A DNA stretch of 64,000 bases from Hortaea werneckii (taxonomy: Eukaryota; Ascomycota; Dothideomycetes; Mycosphaerellales; Teratosphaeriaceae). Made by a program: the position numbers and the translations under genes. Of this stretch, positions 42,331 to 54,620 are shown one piece after another. Below the pieces are notes generated by a model. The model searched no databases. It saw only the letters and a program-made list of their open reading frames with translations, and was not told the origin of the DNA. Every line of letters starts with the position of its first letter. Position 1 is the first letter of the stretch. The stretch is taken from NCBI GenBank assembly GCA_037044905.1, contig JBAOKB010000173.1, positions 496,001 to 560,000 on the forward strand. The letters run 5' to 3'.

Positions 42331-42882
42331 ATGGTCCAGAGGTCCAAAACGGGCGGAGTCTCCATCAGCTATGCTTCTGCTGGGAACGGGAAAGATCACG
42401 AAAATCTTGACATTTCAAACGCGAGAAATGCAAAGCCGAGATGCATTCTGTACAACGAAGCACAGCATCGTTTGGACGGCCCCAACACCCGATCTTGGAG
42501 CTCAACTGCTCAACACTCGTACGACGAAAAGTTAGAACGAATCAGACCGAGAGCATTTTGCAACGATTTCTACTTTATTGGAAAATGCCTACGTCGTGGA
42601 AGTTGTTTTAAAGAGCATGAAGAAATGCTCACAAGCGAAGAAACTGCCATCCATCGATACCGGGCTCGCACCGGACCTTGTGGTGCTGGCCCTTTTTGTC
42701 GAAACTATGACTGCTACTCTAGCCACCACTATCCAGCTGGACAAAGTTGCTGCAAGGGCTCAGAGTGTCTTTTCTCACAGGCAAAGTCTCACTTTGGTGA
42801 TCTTCATTTTCAGAAGCCTGCGGAGCAGAAACCAGTGCTTAGATGGATTGAAGGAGAGCAATTCCCTAGAAAGATCTTGTAA
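42331..42882 (+). CDS. CCCH zinc-finger protein
   Basis: From the ATG at 42331 (MVQRSKTGG), 183 residues. The first finger CNDFYFIGKCLRRGSCFKEH is C-x8-C-x5-C-x3-H. After a helical linker (LTSEETAIHRYRARTGPC) further Cys/His units follow: CGAGPFCRNYDCYSSHH and CCKGSEC ... H. This order fits fungal tandem CCCH proteins that bind RNA. Transcribed divergently from dsRBD 1; the 5' ends are within about 70 bp. Upstream sequence to 42211 is open but has no ATG. Confidence 0.7.
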   Translation: MVQRSKTGGVSISYASAGNGKDHENLDISNARNAKPRCILYNEAQHRLDGPNTRSWSSTAQHSYDEKLERIRPRAFCNDFYFIGKCLRRGSCFKEHEEMLTSEETAIHRYRARTGPCGAGPFCRNYDCYSSHHYPAGQSCCKGSECLFSQAKSHFGDLHFQKPAEQKPVLRWIEGEQFPRKIL

Positions 42883-44522
42883 CAAAGCTCTCAAAGGTGT
42901 AGCCAAAGGCATGGCTTTAGATCTTGCTCTATCTTATTGTTCGTTAAGAACCACTGGGCGGAGTTGTGCTACTAGCTATTCTAGTCAGTCCAATTGGTTG
43001 GACCGTTGAGGCGTATTTTATGGTTACTTCAGAATGGCACAAAAGAAGCATATTTTCCAGCTTTTTTCGCCTTCAGGGCTTCACTTTCCACCGCAAGCGT
43101 TGATGTCATAAGACCACCAATATTGTTGTTGACACAGCCTCGCGAGGCATGTCTGCATTCTATGCCTTGCGACATTCCCTTACCGAGCGTTATTGAATGC
43201 CTAGCGTTTGGCGGAAGCTCGCAGATGCAGCTTGAATGGATATGATAGTTTGTGCGATGCAAAATGTGCATCAATTCGAAAGATCCAATTGCCGGGGAGC
43301 CTCGGGTAGTAGATTTTGCGCTGAAACCTTCAATATAGCGCACACTAGGCCAGCCTGGCAATCGCCTCCACTTCCATTGTTTTGAGAAGCGAAATTTGCA
43401 GCTCTGCGTGCTAGTACTTGGACCTATCCGAGTTTGCGGAAGAAAGTCCCCCACAGCAGATCCTACCACAGACAGTACTTTGAGAATGCTTCCACTAAGC
43501 GAGAAACTGTGTTGGTGCATGCGGCTTGCGTTGTCACAATCTATTGCTGGTCGGGATCATACCAAGAAGGTAAAAGCATGTGTTGTCAGCAGGTTTGTGC
43601 CCCGGTATCTTCATCGTTTGGTTGCTCTGGACATCCTCATGTTATCCCCGCACCATGGAGTTCCATATCCGTGCATCCAAGTGCAGAATTATGCTGTATT
43701 GCCGACAACGCTAGGCAAATGCTTTGTCGCCAATGAGCTATTGACACGCACCAGAATGGTTCTGCTGCGGACTGATTGCGGGGAAGCGCGCTGTGCCTCA
43801 CCTCTTCCCTACAAATCTACGACTTTCTAACACAACACACACTTCACTTCTCATGCTGAAATTTTGTGAGTATTGGAACCGGAAACATGCAAGATGGATG
43901 TGCAAGTTTTATGATGATCCGGGTCGAAGAAGGCAAAGGAATCGACTCTAAACTCCCTTAGGGTTGACCCTGACGCTCACCCAAAAGCCAAGGAATCGAC
44001 TCGATTCCAGCCATCACTAGTGATAGTGTCAGGAGTAGTAATTTAAAGGATTAGTAGTAGAGTACGAGGCAGTTTAGTGTAGTGAATTTCGGGGGTCTTG
44101 TACGGCGAGCGTGGTCTTTCATTAGTCCAAAGTCAGAGAGTTAGGGTTGAAGTAGATAACCTATAATAAGTTAGCTCTGGGGGATCTGCAACACTTCCGC
44201 ACCACCTCTAGCAGACGTTGCCGGAACGCCCCGTTGTTTCAGGTAGCCGTAATGACGCAGGGGCTTCCCAAATCATTCTACTATCCAGCGCCAACACTTT
44301 CAGCTTGAGGATAAAGCGCGCAGAACGCCAGACTGATACGACGACAGAATGTGTTCACATTTTGTGCGACACTGCTTACCGAAGATCGCACTATAATCTG
44401 CGGGACGACTTGAAGAACAAATCGCAGCACGACGCCGGATTCTACCCATCGCTTATGCTATACCGCATACGCCACGCGCTCCATTGTCTGTGACCCGGAT
44501 CGCAAGTCGCTTCTTTACAAGG
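42883..44522. other. Intergenic, nothing recognised
   Basis: Opposed overlapping frames at 43029-43830 without motifs. A short stretch at 43935-44180 contains repeated aaggaatcgactc and AT-rich sequence and may be the edge of an old repeat. Confidence 0.35.
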
Positions 44523-45775
44523 ATGGCTCACTCTTCTGCCTCCGTCAACACAGAGCCTTCTCACGAAGTGGAAGAAGAGACAGTACGTGGCTAGAAAGCA
44601 GAACGCTACTATCCAGTCATGTCTTCCAAGACAGATATCGTGTGATTGGTAAACTCGGATACGGATCTACTTCTACTGTCTGGCTTTGTCATGATCTATC
44701 GCGCTCAAAGTGTATGTCAATTGCTCCAGGATGCACCGCGAGCTTCCGATTTACACCCACATCAACAACATACACTCACATCACGGTGGGAAATGGAGCC
44801 TGCGAAGACTTTTAGACCCCTTTGAAATCAACGGCCCGAACGGGAAACACTCTTGTCTTGTTCACGAAGCACTGGAATGAACTTGGAGGAGTTACGTGAT
44901 CCTGTCTCTGGTCGGGAATTCACTTCAGACCTCGTCCGCGAAAGTCTTCGTGAAACATTGCGCGCATTGCATTTCCTGCGCGAAGAAGCTCACGTCATAC
45001 ACACAGGTCTGCCATAGATTCCCCCTTCCTACAAAGCCTTCTGGCATCGAGGTAATAGATATACAACCAAAGAACATCCTACTCGGTGTCTTGGATGACT
45101 CTGCTTTCGCCAGGGCCACGAAAAGAATTGCCGTCTCACACGGTCTACGTGTCAAGGCCAATGTCACTCACAAAGGGTGCACCACTACTATGTGATTTCA
45201 GCGAGACACGGTTCGATGACCCTCAGAACGTCGATCGCGTGATGCCTGATGTTTACCGTGCAACCGAGGTTATACTTGGAATGCCTTGGAGCTATCCCAT
45301 AGATCTCTGGGGTTTTGCGATGACGGTGGGTATCATATCTGGAGAATGAGCTTCTAGTCCGCGGACTGACTTATCCTTCTCGATAGCTATGGGATATTTT
45401 CCAACCGAAACGGCTTTTCTCTCCGCACAATGGAGACGGTCGCTACTCTGAAGATCATCATGTTGCGCAGATGATGGCTGCCATGGGGCCGCCACCGCTA
45501 GACCTTCTGCGACGATCGGAGAAAAGCAAGGACGAAACAGGTAATCGAACTCCATGGACGCAGTTTCACGAGATCTAAAGAAGTATATAGGCGGATGGAA
45601 AGGGCGTGTTCCCATACTAGAGACGAATCTCAACATTTCAGAGGCAAGATTGGAAGGCCAGGAGAAGGAACTCTTCCTAAACTTCATCAGAAAAATATTG
45701 CAGTGGATGCCTGAAGACAGATTTGATTTTGAGGACATTTTTCATGGACGAATGGCTCTCGGCAGATCTGATTGA
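44523..45775 (+). pseudogene. SRPK-like protein kinase pseudogene
   Basis: Kinase segments are readable in order across changing frames: MAHSSASVNTEPS, KAERYYPV after an in-frame TAG (about 44596), then DRYRVIGKLGYGSTSTVWLC (glycine loop), LREEAHVIHT / DIQPKNILLGV (catalytic loop with D-x-x-x-x-N), KGAPLLCDFSETRF (DFG variant DFS), PDVYRATEVILGMPWSYPID, and the C-lobe end LWDIFQPKRLFSP to LQWMPEDRFDFEDIF. Introns at about 45007-45058 and 45329-45387 look normal, but the TAG, a frame change near 44615 and another near 45110 break the gene. The VAIK-containing part is not readable. A decayed kinase of the fungal SRPK group. Confidence 0.65.
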
Positions 45776-48700
45776 GGCTGGGGAGGTGGTACGCGAGGAG
45801 TAGAGATCGGAGAGCAGCCCTACTTGAGGCGTTTATCCTCGCGAGGAGATCCTCCTGGTGGAGTGATAGCCGGTTCCAGTATGCGCACTTCGATTACTAC
45901 GCTTGTACCACTTACCAATTTTACGCCATTGAAGAACACGCTTCAGTTGGAGGTCGCTAATGAGTTGAAAGTGAATTAGTAGGCCTTGGGCTGCTGCGGC
46001 ACAGTTCCATCACACGCCGACGCTAGATCTCCTTGCAGCCTGCAGGCCATCCAAGCGCCGACGCTTGACACTGCCATTGAGCAGTGCTACTAACTGTAGA
46101 GAATAAAAAGCAATGGCCCTCAGGTAGTTTCGTTGCACATGCAATTACCATTGTCTTTTCCATATCGCGTATTCACTCGATCCCATGGCCTCTACCGGGT
46201 CACGCGCCTTCGGGACCTCCACCAAAGTAGCTACTCACCCAGAATCCCGGTGAAAGAGAGAAGCAAGCCTTGAAAGCAATTGAAAATATAGGGGTGGCGG
46301 CAGAGCAAAAGGCTAGTCGTGATTCCATTTTATGAGACGGCGTCGCTAATAGGAAATAGTACGGAGGGAAAGCACACACCCTTCAAATCCAGTCCGTTGC
46401 CTATGTCGGCGATTTCAGTTTTCAATTGTAGCTGGCTGTAATACAGAGATGGAAAATTGCACAAGTCTTACAAAGACCCGGGCGAAACACACTAGGTGAT
46501 CACCGTTTTGGTGGAGATCGAAAAAGGGATTCGTCTGGAGTCCGATCACGCACGCGAGGTTGGCTCAAGCATCCAAAAGGTCACTCGCGCTGGGATTAAG
46601 TAATGAAGATTGTAGCCGTCGTTTCCGTAAATTCACGACAGCCTGAGTGGACTAACAGATATTCCGTGCGCTCCCAAAGGGACTACAGCTCCGTTGGCAT
46701 CTCGACGGGTCTTCGTGTATCCAGCCGAAGTGGCGGATCCACTTTCCATCCCTCGACTGATCAAAGGAAGCATGTTATCGTCGCCTTGTCGTGCATGTAA
46801 CCCTAAGAAGTCACCCTGGCGATAAAGCGGAAATCTGGGGAGTTCGTGCCTCTGCGGGTCTAAGATCAGATAAAGATGTCTGAGCATGCTGGCGCACCCA
46901 TGCTTCGGCACTGTGTCAGTCAGGATTGCTCAGAAATGGGTCTGTCGCTGCCAAGGCAGCGTATTTTATGATACGCAAAGACTCGGTAGTCTTCCAGACA
47001 CTTGAGGTCGTTTTGGTCGTCATCATGTATAGGAGGACGCCGAATCAATCTTAGTCGTGTACGCAGGATCTTAGTCTTTAGTAGTCTGGACATTGATGAT
47101 GATCGTCTTTGGCTTGTCAACATCAGTCTTCTGAACTGTTAATTTGCTTGGTATGCAGTTTTATTGATCGTCGCTCGGATTGGTCGTCTTAATGTCTGTG
47201 GCTACCGTTTTACGCCTTTGAATCACGCGAAATGGAGAAGCGACGGTTGTGGCCTTATCTGTGGCAGTAGACTTCGGATCTATACCGTACCGGCGAAAGT
47301 ACTGGCGCACCTCTATGTTTGTGTGTACGCGCGCGAGCTCTACTATATACTTCAAAACCTCCATTATATGTCTTTGTACTATCTCTTCTACTTTTTAAAT
47401 CTATTGCCTGTAATCTAAACTAAATTATAAATTTAAAAAGATAGTGTTGCTTATAGAGCCTCGAGCGCCTTCTTATATATTCTCTACTTGTCGAATTTGT
47501 TTTAGGTCCCTCTTAATTCTCTATGCGTAGAGATTCTACTGAGCCTGTTGGAACAGATATCTTGCTGCAGCAAAGAAGCACCAAGTGGAGAGAGAGGACG
47601 TCAAGAACGAATGTCAAAGCTCAAAAGTAGGAAGCAAGGTAGAGCAGGGGGCGAAATATGCAACGGCAAACCCAACCTTCAAAGAGCTCCCTCCGAGCCG
47701 GGCTAAGATAAAGAACAATGAATCTGAGAGGGTACTGCGATGTGCTTCGCTTCTGGGTCTTTGAGAACGTGCAGAGGGCGGGGACAAGTACAAGGATATG
47801 TACGTGTAATGAATAGAATCCGCCTGTAAGCACTAGCCTCCCGATTCAGGGCTGCAAGGTTACTGCCATCAGCAAAGCGGCCTTGTTCTGCTGCTTCCCG
47901 AGGCTTCTTCCCCCAAATATCTGCTAGCATGAGAGTCTCGGTCTCCCTCGCTCGCTTTGCCATCGTACTCTGATTCATTGGAGGACCTTAACGCCCCACT
48001 CACTGGTCGGATAGCATCGGTAGGTCGGCGAATTTCCGTACTAGAGGATTGGTATGTATGGGATCTTTTGGCATGTGCGAGAGAAGAATCGCTAGTACTA
48101 TTTTTTCTTGCTGGCAAGAGGGCGACATGTATACGAAAAGCAATTCTTTCATCTTCTAAACATAGAACTTTGCAGCTATATCGATGTAATGGGTCTGGGT
48201 TCGGGCGGGTTCGCGCGTCTCGACTTTGTCGCTGGTGGTAAGGTGGCAGAGGTGTGATTTCCAGAGCGCCAAACGTGATTCAGCTACGCGCCGGAACCAT
48301 TCCCGATTAGGCCTAGCCTTGCAGACAAAATGTCGTCGATCGTATGTTATCTTTGTAGATGACTTCTATTGTTGAAAAGCATTCCTACCCTTCCGGCAAT
48401 TGCTATAATCCGCCGCAAATATTACCAGAAATAAGGGCATGCTCGCATGCAGTCACATGTGTCGAAATATCAGCTAGCGATTGCTTAAGAGACGATGTAG
48501 AAAACCTTTTGAGCCTAAATGTTGCGACCCTAGGAAGTAGTGTCACGGTTTTAGAGCTCTTTGGAACAAGTGTGTTAAGACAATTAGGTTGTAGGATAAC
48601 TGATTGTAAAAAGACTGTTAATTTTCTACCTTATAGTCGGATTGTAACATAAGTTGAACACACGAGCTTCTAACGAGAAACGTGCCTAGTCATATACGCA

Positions 48701-48832
48701 AGAGATTCGTCTCTTTATGCAACGTGCTCCGTTGCTCTGTTCCTACAGATTACAGAGCGTTCCGTTGCTCTGTGCCCACGGATTTCGGAGCGCTCTACTC
48801 ACGTGACCATAGGTGCTCTGTTATCCAGGTTT
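45776..48832. other. Intergenic, low coding content, AT-rich patch
   Basis: No recognised gene. AT-rich, TA-rich sequence at about 47380-47530 may be a decayed repeat. Minus frames at 47703-48117 show Ser/Glu-rich sequence in two registers, possibly one frameshifted gene. Two imperfect 35-bp tandem copies (ccgttgctctgt core) lie near 48727-48795. Confidence 0.35.
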
Positions 48833-48955
48833 CTTTATAAAGAGGGGGATGCTAAGGACAAACGCGAGAAATATCGGCAGAAGATACGTCTCGCGGCGGC
48901 GAAGTGTCGCGCCAAGCAGAAGCAAGGCAATGAAGGCCTCCCTTGTATACACTAG
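48833..48955 (+). pseudogene. bZIP basic-region scrap
   Basis: The frame reads KREKYRQKIRLAAAKCRAKQ, matching the ATF/CREB-type basic region (RNRxAAAKCRxKKK), but the invariant Asn is replaced by Ile and no leucine zipper follows before a stop at 48953. A non-functional fragment. Confidence 0.4.
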
Positions 48956-49698
48956 GCGCACATCGTTGGACAAGCCTAAATAGTGCTCCGCTTGTGCGTC
49001 TCGTGTTGTCAACGTCTCGTGCTGTTTAAGTGTGCGGGAGGTGCCACGCGAGCAGAGACCGGGGGATTGGACCATCACAAGGCTGGGTTGAGAGACTGTA
49101 GATAGACAAATCGCCGCAGGTACAGCGTAAGACAATTTGGCAAGATGGAAGGGCGGGTAGTGCAAGTTGAAGCAGGGCTGTGGCCTGCAAGACAATCTCT
49201 AGCGACTTTGCTGCCCTGCCGAGTTGTACGCTTGCATTAGACACGGGACAGATTACTGTAAGTACGCAACGGTTTCCCTCTTTGAAGAACACTTCCTTGT
49301 CCGTGTGGTGCTCTACGACAAAGGCTCAAAAGACGGTGGAAGATTTGGAGCTTTGCCATAACGGGCTTCCTCCACAATTTGGCCCATCCCTGCTGTGGCG
49401 AAGTTCAACTTTCGGCAGTTATGGACATACTGCTGTGACTGACATAAGGGCAAGAGCGAGAAGGAAAATCAAGACATCAAAGCAGGAAGATTCGCTTCCC
49501 AAGTCTGATTGCTAAATGACTTCCCCGAAGACAATGTGAGTCGTTATTCCATCCGCGGTGTTGCAAACCTTGGTCACACGTTCTCTCGAAAGTCATCATG
49601 TCTGATGTGAACGCAATGCTGATTCGCCAATCTGCTGGTGGGAATCCTACCCATGCTGCCTTACTCGTGCCTCAGAACGACTGATCGGCATGTGTCTT
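48956..49698. other. Intergenic, nothing recognised
   Basis: Short overlapping frames, no motif. Confidence 0.35.
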
Positions 49699-50122
49699 TC
49701 AAACGAAACCCCAACCGAACTGGTCTTTTGCAGGCGGTTCAGTATAGCCCATGTGACTGAGGAAGTCTGCGTCAAAATTGCATGCCCTCGAATGGACCAT
49801 CCATCGTTCCAGAATCGACGTCTCGGCATCCACCTCGTTGACTTGCGGAAGTTCCCTAATCAAGAGAGGAGTTAGAAGGTTATCCATGATATTCTTTACA
49901 AGCTACCCGAAGAGGCCGGCCCTACCATTCCTGACGGACCCGATAATACACGGACGTCAAGGCTCCCTTAGACCGCGGACTAGTATCCTCAGGAAAACGT
50001 ATCGCGTACTCTTCGCCTATCTGCGCCCAGCTCTCATTCCTAATGATTCGCATGTAAGCAATGAAGAATTTCTGCTGTTCGCCGTAAGGCGGCCTCGAAG
50101 GTCGCTTGCTAGCCGACTCCAT
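49699..50122 (-). CDS. Small Myb/SANT-like DNA-binding protein
   Basis: Two exons, 50122-49926 and 49855-49699, separated by a 70-nt intron (donor gtaggg, branch ttctaactc, acceptor gattag) that joins in phase and removes the apparent stop. About 117 residues. Residues 10-66 hold RPPYGEQQKFFIAYMRIIRNESWAQIGEEY and SKGALTSVYYRVRQEW, a three-helix Myb-like unit with the spaced aromatics typical of a small-protein family in filamentous fungi. A hydrophilic tail follows, ending FGWGFV. Likely a DNA-binding or chromatin protein; target unknown. Confidence 0.65.
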
Positions 50123-52595
50123 ATCGCTTGCCTTCTCTTCAACTCAACGGCTGGGCCGCGGGTGCTTGCGCTGAATCAGAGTGTCTTTACAGCCGTCGAT
50201 TTGTTGGCGTCTACTACTGTTGCGTGGGAAGCAATTCATGAAAAGCGTGACTTCCTCGGGAAGTACGGCTATCGGAAGCGGATGTTGGCTTGAGGGAGCT
50301 CTCAATAGAGGCTCCAATCGTGTCCTAAACGCGGCTCTGCATAAGGCGATCATTGCTATGAAGTATGCTTGCCGCTCTGCCTCGGCGCTTACAGTTCCAG
50401 ACGAGCTTCCACAGCCTCCTTGCATGATCTAGATGGATCTCGATGGTCCAGCGACTTCGAGCCACTGTCCGGTTCTGCGCACTACGATAGAGGAAGTCAT
50501 TTGGATCGGTGTCGTTAGATCTCTCGTTGCTTATGTAGTACATAGCCGAGCTGTGTATCCTGAGCTGAGAGAGAAATGACCTGCGCGGTGCAGCCGGGCC
50601 CACGCTTCGCAGCAGCGACTACTGTACATGTGTAGCCGCATGGGTTTTGCCACTAAGGTCTGGGCCATGGAGTCAGGTGAGTCAACATATGTGTGTGCCC
50701 TTGGATCGGCAGGCAGTGTAGCTAATATGCAATCTAATGCCCAAATGTAACACATTCTCGTTGTGCATTCCGACCGCCCGTTAACGCATAAGGGGGAGCC
50801 AGCACCGCACACGAGCCCTCGCGCGAATTCCCATTGGGTGTTTAGGAGGGAACTTCTCGCTTGTAGATCATCCAATATCTGCAAGACATGTGGGTGAGGC
50901 CGGGGTCCGCGGTATTGCAACCAGGGTCGATGCAGTCTATTATCGCGGTGTGAGCTGTCGCCTAAGCTGCTAGAGAGCGAGGCGGCAGTAATTGATGCTG
51001 CTTGCCGGCGTGGCACGCTTATATATACAGGGTTTCGATTGCGTGCGCCTAGGCTGCATTGTCTGACAGGCAGCTTGGTGCATCAGCCACCCTCCAAACC
51101 CAGTGCCGTGCGCCTACAGAGTACGGGCAAGCTTCCCCTTGCACGTGTTCTTGTACGACTGGTCAGGCTGTTCATCGGTTGCGAGAACTCGACGCATGTC
51201 AAGGAAGCTGCAGATTGTCATTTCCTACCCATGAAGGCAAGACGATTACAGTGGTAGAAAGATCAACAGCAATGCAGGCATGCAATGTCTCGTACGAGAT
51301 GCTTTTGATGAGCTGGCTCATGCTGGTGCGGTGGGGCCGAACAGACAGCTGGGGAGGTAGGGGTACCACACCGGCCCGCTCTTGCCAACCGCTACGCCGT
51401 AACATTGCTTCACGGGGGAGTCTGTCAATACGGCGGCTTTTGTTCATTCTCGCACGACGCCGCGGAGCATTCGGCTCGACCGCCGCCCGCAAAGATACCT
51501 TGTTTCAACTGGGAAAATACGGGGAGAAATACGCATATCTACCCGATCGCCGGAGCTTGTGGTGTCAGCAGCATTCATGGTTGGATTGTCGCACATCGTG
51601 TCCACGTTCAAACGTCGTGATCAACCAAGCCAACTTGACTCGGCAAAGGTATTAGAGGTCAACGAGCTCTCAAGTCACGACTGGCTAGGTACAGGTGTGC
51701 CGACCATCACAATGCCTGGTAAGAATCGCCAGAGAAACTTTCTGCAGCTCATACGCTCTAGGAAATCAACGGCTCTTCTCGTCTCCCGAATACACATTCC
51801 AGCTACAGCCGGATGTCATGGAATATGGAAAGCGATGCGAAGATGTCGGTTCCGTCGAGCTGTTTAGATCTCGGCTCCAACCCCCCTTGTGAAACCTTCT
51901 TGGACGTCGCGACCGGACTTCCATGTTGGGGAGGCTCATGCCGTCATCGGCGTGAATAATCTCTGTCAGATCTTTTCATGCTCTTGGGATGAATTGGACT
52001 CCGTCTGTAATCCTAATCAGATTTGTTTGTCACATGTCTGCAGAACATACTCGCCCGAGATGTACTAGCGGAGTAAGCTTAGGCTTGCGATGTAGGAAAC
52101 AGCGGCTCCTTCGAAGCATGTAAGCGGGAATATGAAGAGCGGACTGGACATGCACACCACTCGATATTGTCTCTGTTCAATGAGTGCATTTCTGATGCTA
52201 AGTTACTGCGCGACAATTTAGCGCAGACTTAGTTCTTAACCTTTACTATCGTCCATGCGGAATTACCGGCTTTCCCGCAGGACATCGGTGCAATCACATC
52301 GCTAGACGGACTTCTTTATGTTGCTCATAATGTACGCATGATCACCGTCAATAAGGCTTCATAGGCTTGGCGGATCTGAGACTTTCGTGACTTGCGATGC
52401 TGAGAATGACGACACGCTCCCCAATGGTACAACGGAGAGATAGTGGGCTGTTGAGAGCTTAGGCAGTGCCGAGAGATACCATATATTGCAGGCAAGAGTT
52501 CCTTGTCCAATTCAAGTCTGGATCAAATCGCAGATGACCGTATAAGTCATCTATCGAAATTCGAGCGCTCACAGAAATCAGGAAACACTATTCAA
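50123..52595. other. Intergenic with weak CCCH-like scrap
   Basis: A plus frame near 51390-51530 reads LLHGGVCQYGGFCSFSHD and IPCFNWENTG, like pieces of CCCH fingers, but the first Cys is absent and the second finger does not complete; probably a decayed fragment. The minus-strand frames at 50144-51016 are open and helical but not recognised. Confidence 0.35.
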
Positions 52596-54620
52596 ATGGA
52601 AGATCCAGATAAGATCTCAAGGTCAGCCGCCGCACCGGTGGTGATCGGCTTGTATGGGCTCCCGGGGTCAGGCAAGACCATGCTCATGCGTTGTTTGCAG
52701 CAAGACCTACCGTCGGATTCTTACTCCTTCTACGAAGGATCTGAAGTCTTGGGCGGCCTAGTCGAAGGAGGTATCGATGCTTTTAAGAACCTCGCTCCTA
52801 AAGAGCAAGCCACTCTCAGGCAACGAGCTATCGAGCAGATCAGAGAACAGTGCACACTTGCGAGGCGTACCGGTCTTGTCACCGGGCATTTGATGTTTTG
52901 GTCAGACGGAAAGGGTGCTCCAACACCGGTACATACCGATGCCGATCTGGCCACATTCTCGCACATCATATATCTTGATGCGATGGCCGAAGAAATCGCC
53001 GGGAGATGCACCAGCGATACCTCGAGATCACGAATGACACACTCCTTGTCGGTCATCGAGGAGTGGAAAGAGAAAGAAAAGTCCAGTTTACGAGATTTGT
53101 GCAGCCGGAACAAGATTCTCTATTACACCTTGACTGGTGCTACAACCTCAACGAAAGCGAAAAAGCTTTGTTTGGACTTTGCTCGACACTCCCCGGAATA
53201 CAACGTTGAATGTGCAGCACAAGCTTTGAACGCTATATTCGAACAAGACGCCGGCCCAGTAAATGCATCACAAACTACGCTTGTCTTTGACGCCGATAAA
53301 ACGCTCGCGCCTTTCGACACCGGCAGAGTGTTCCACGATGCTATCGTCCGGAAATTCCCGACCGTTGATGCGAACTTTCTTAAGACCTTGTTTGGAGGAC
53401 CGCTGGGGTACTCGTACTACGCGTTTCGACAACTGGTCCTTACTTACGACGAGAAGGTAACAGATGGTTCGTTTGAAGAACTCTGCTTCGAGGTGGCTTC
53501 AGCTGTGAATTTGTACCCGGAGATGATGTCTCTCTTGAAGCGTGCAGCCATCACGCCCCACATTACAGCCATCGTTGTCACCAGCGGATTGAAAGCAATC
53601 TGGGAAAAGGTGCTGGAATTGGCAAAACTCGACAACGTCGTTCAAGTCATAGGAGGCGGTCGCCTCTGCGACGGATACATTGTCAATGCAGCAGTCAAAG
53701 CGCACCTCGTATCTCGGCTACGCAGAACATATCAACAGTACGTGTGGGTCTTCGGAGATGGCCCACTCGATGTCCTGATGATGCAAGAAGCAGACCAAGC
53801 CATTGTTGTTGTGGGCGACGAAGAAAGCAGGAGTCGGAGCATGGACAGTGCTCTCGAGCAAGCATTGGCAACAGCACATATGCGTGTGAGACAAGCTTTG
53901 CTCCCCTGCACTGTGCAACCAAGGCTCGATCTCGCGCAGCTGCCACCATGCTTTCTTGAAAGCGAGCGATTCATCAGAGAGCTCGTCTTGCCTCGCTTCG
54001 AACTCCATGATGAAACGGACTCTGGCGCGGCAAAGCTCCTCGCGACCGCGACTCGCGATGCTAACAAGAGCGGCCCCCTGCTGCGCGGTGCTCACGTGCA
54101 GATCGGGCAATTCTTAGCAGCCTCTGTTTTGACCAGGGTGATTGGACTTGAGGCATATGATATCCAACACGTGCAGGGCGGTCTCACAACCGGATATCGG
54201 CTTCAAGGTGAAGCACGGACGCTCGTGGTCGCCATGATGCGGGGAGGAGAGCCTCTCGCACTGGGTGTCAGCGAGACTTTTCCAAGGTCCGCGTTCCTCC
54301 ATGCACGGACCAGTGACGACATCAAGCATACACATCTGCAATACTGCGACAATGTAATACTGTGCGACTCGGTCGTCAACAATGGCAACACCATGAGAGA
54401 CGCCATAGAGCACATTAGAGATTTGAAACGCGACATTGTGATACTAGTATTGGCGTGCGTGGTGCAAGAGGGTTCCATTGCCAATGGAGGCCTGCTTCGT
54501 GAAGCAGCTATAAGATGCGGCGTCAAGGTCGTCGCCCTACGTATCTCGAACAACAGATATACTGGGAAAGGGAGTACTGATACAGGGAATCGTCTTTTCA
54601 ACACGACATTCCTGCAGTGA
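52596..54620 (+). CDS. Tri-domain protein: P-loop kinase-like, HAD phosphatase-like and UPRTase-like
   Basis: 674 residues, single exon, ATG at 52596 (the frame opens earlier at a TTG). Residues about 13-200: P-loop kinase-like NTPase with Walker A GLYGLPGSGKT. Residues about 225-440: HAD domain with DADKTLAPFD (motif I D-x-D), TSGLKAIWEKVLELA and GDGPLDVLMMQEAD (motif IV). Residues about 500-674: uracil-phosphoribosyltransferase-like fold with GGLTTGYRL, MMRGGEPLALGVSE and the PRPP-loop-like CDSVVNNGNTM. This architecture suggests coupled nucleotide or nucleoside-phosphate chemistry such as pyrimidine salvage or a modified nucleotide pathway. The order of domains and lack of introns are seen; activity is inferred. 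Confidence 0.8.
   Translation: MEDPDKISRSAAAPVVIGLYGLPGSGKTMLMRCLQQDLPSDSYSFYEGSEVLGGLVEGGIDAFKNLAPKEQATLRQRAIEQIREQCTLARRTGLVTGHLMFWSDGKGAPTPVHTDADLATFSHIIYLDAMAEEIAGRCTSDTSRSRMTHSLSVIEEWKEKEKSSLRDLCSRNKILYYTLTGATTSTKAKKLCLDFARHSPEYNVECAAQALNAIFEQDAGPVNASQTTLVFDADKTLAPFDTGRVFHDAIVRKFPTVDANFLKTLFGGPLGYSYYAFRQLVLTYDEKVTDGSFEELCFEVASAVNLYPEMMSLLKRAAITPHITAIVVTSGLKAIWEKVLELAKLDNVVQVIGGGRLCDGYIVNAAVKAHLVSRLRRTYQQYVWVFGDGPLDVLMMQEADQAIVVVGDEESRSRSMDSALEQALATAHMRVRQALLPCTVQPRLDLAQLPPCFLESERFIRELVLPRFELHDETDSGAAKLLATATRDANKSGPLLRGAHVQIGQFLAASVLTRVIGLEAYDIQHVQGGLTTGYRLQGEARTLVVAMMRGGEPLALGVSETFPRSAFLHARTSDDIKHTHLQYCDNVILCDSVVNNGNTMRDAIEHIRDLKRDIVILVLACVVQEGSIANGGLLREAAIRCGVKVVALRISNNRYTGKGSTDTGNRLFNTTFLQ

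Noticed and set aside
43981..44180. ttagggtt sequences as telomere repeats
   Set aside because: Only isolated single occurrences, no tandem array.
49922..49926. Premature stop ending the Myb-like protein after VRQEW
   Set aside because: The TAG overlaps a gtaggg donor; a 70-nt intron with a good branch point joins in phase to a second exon.
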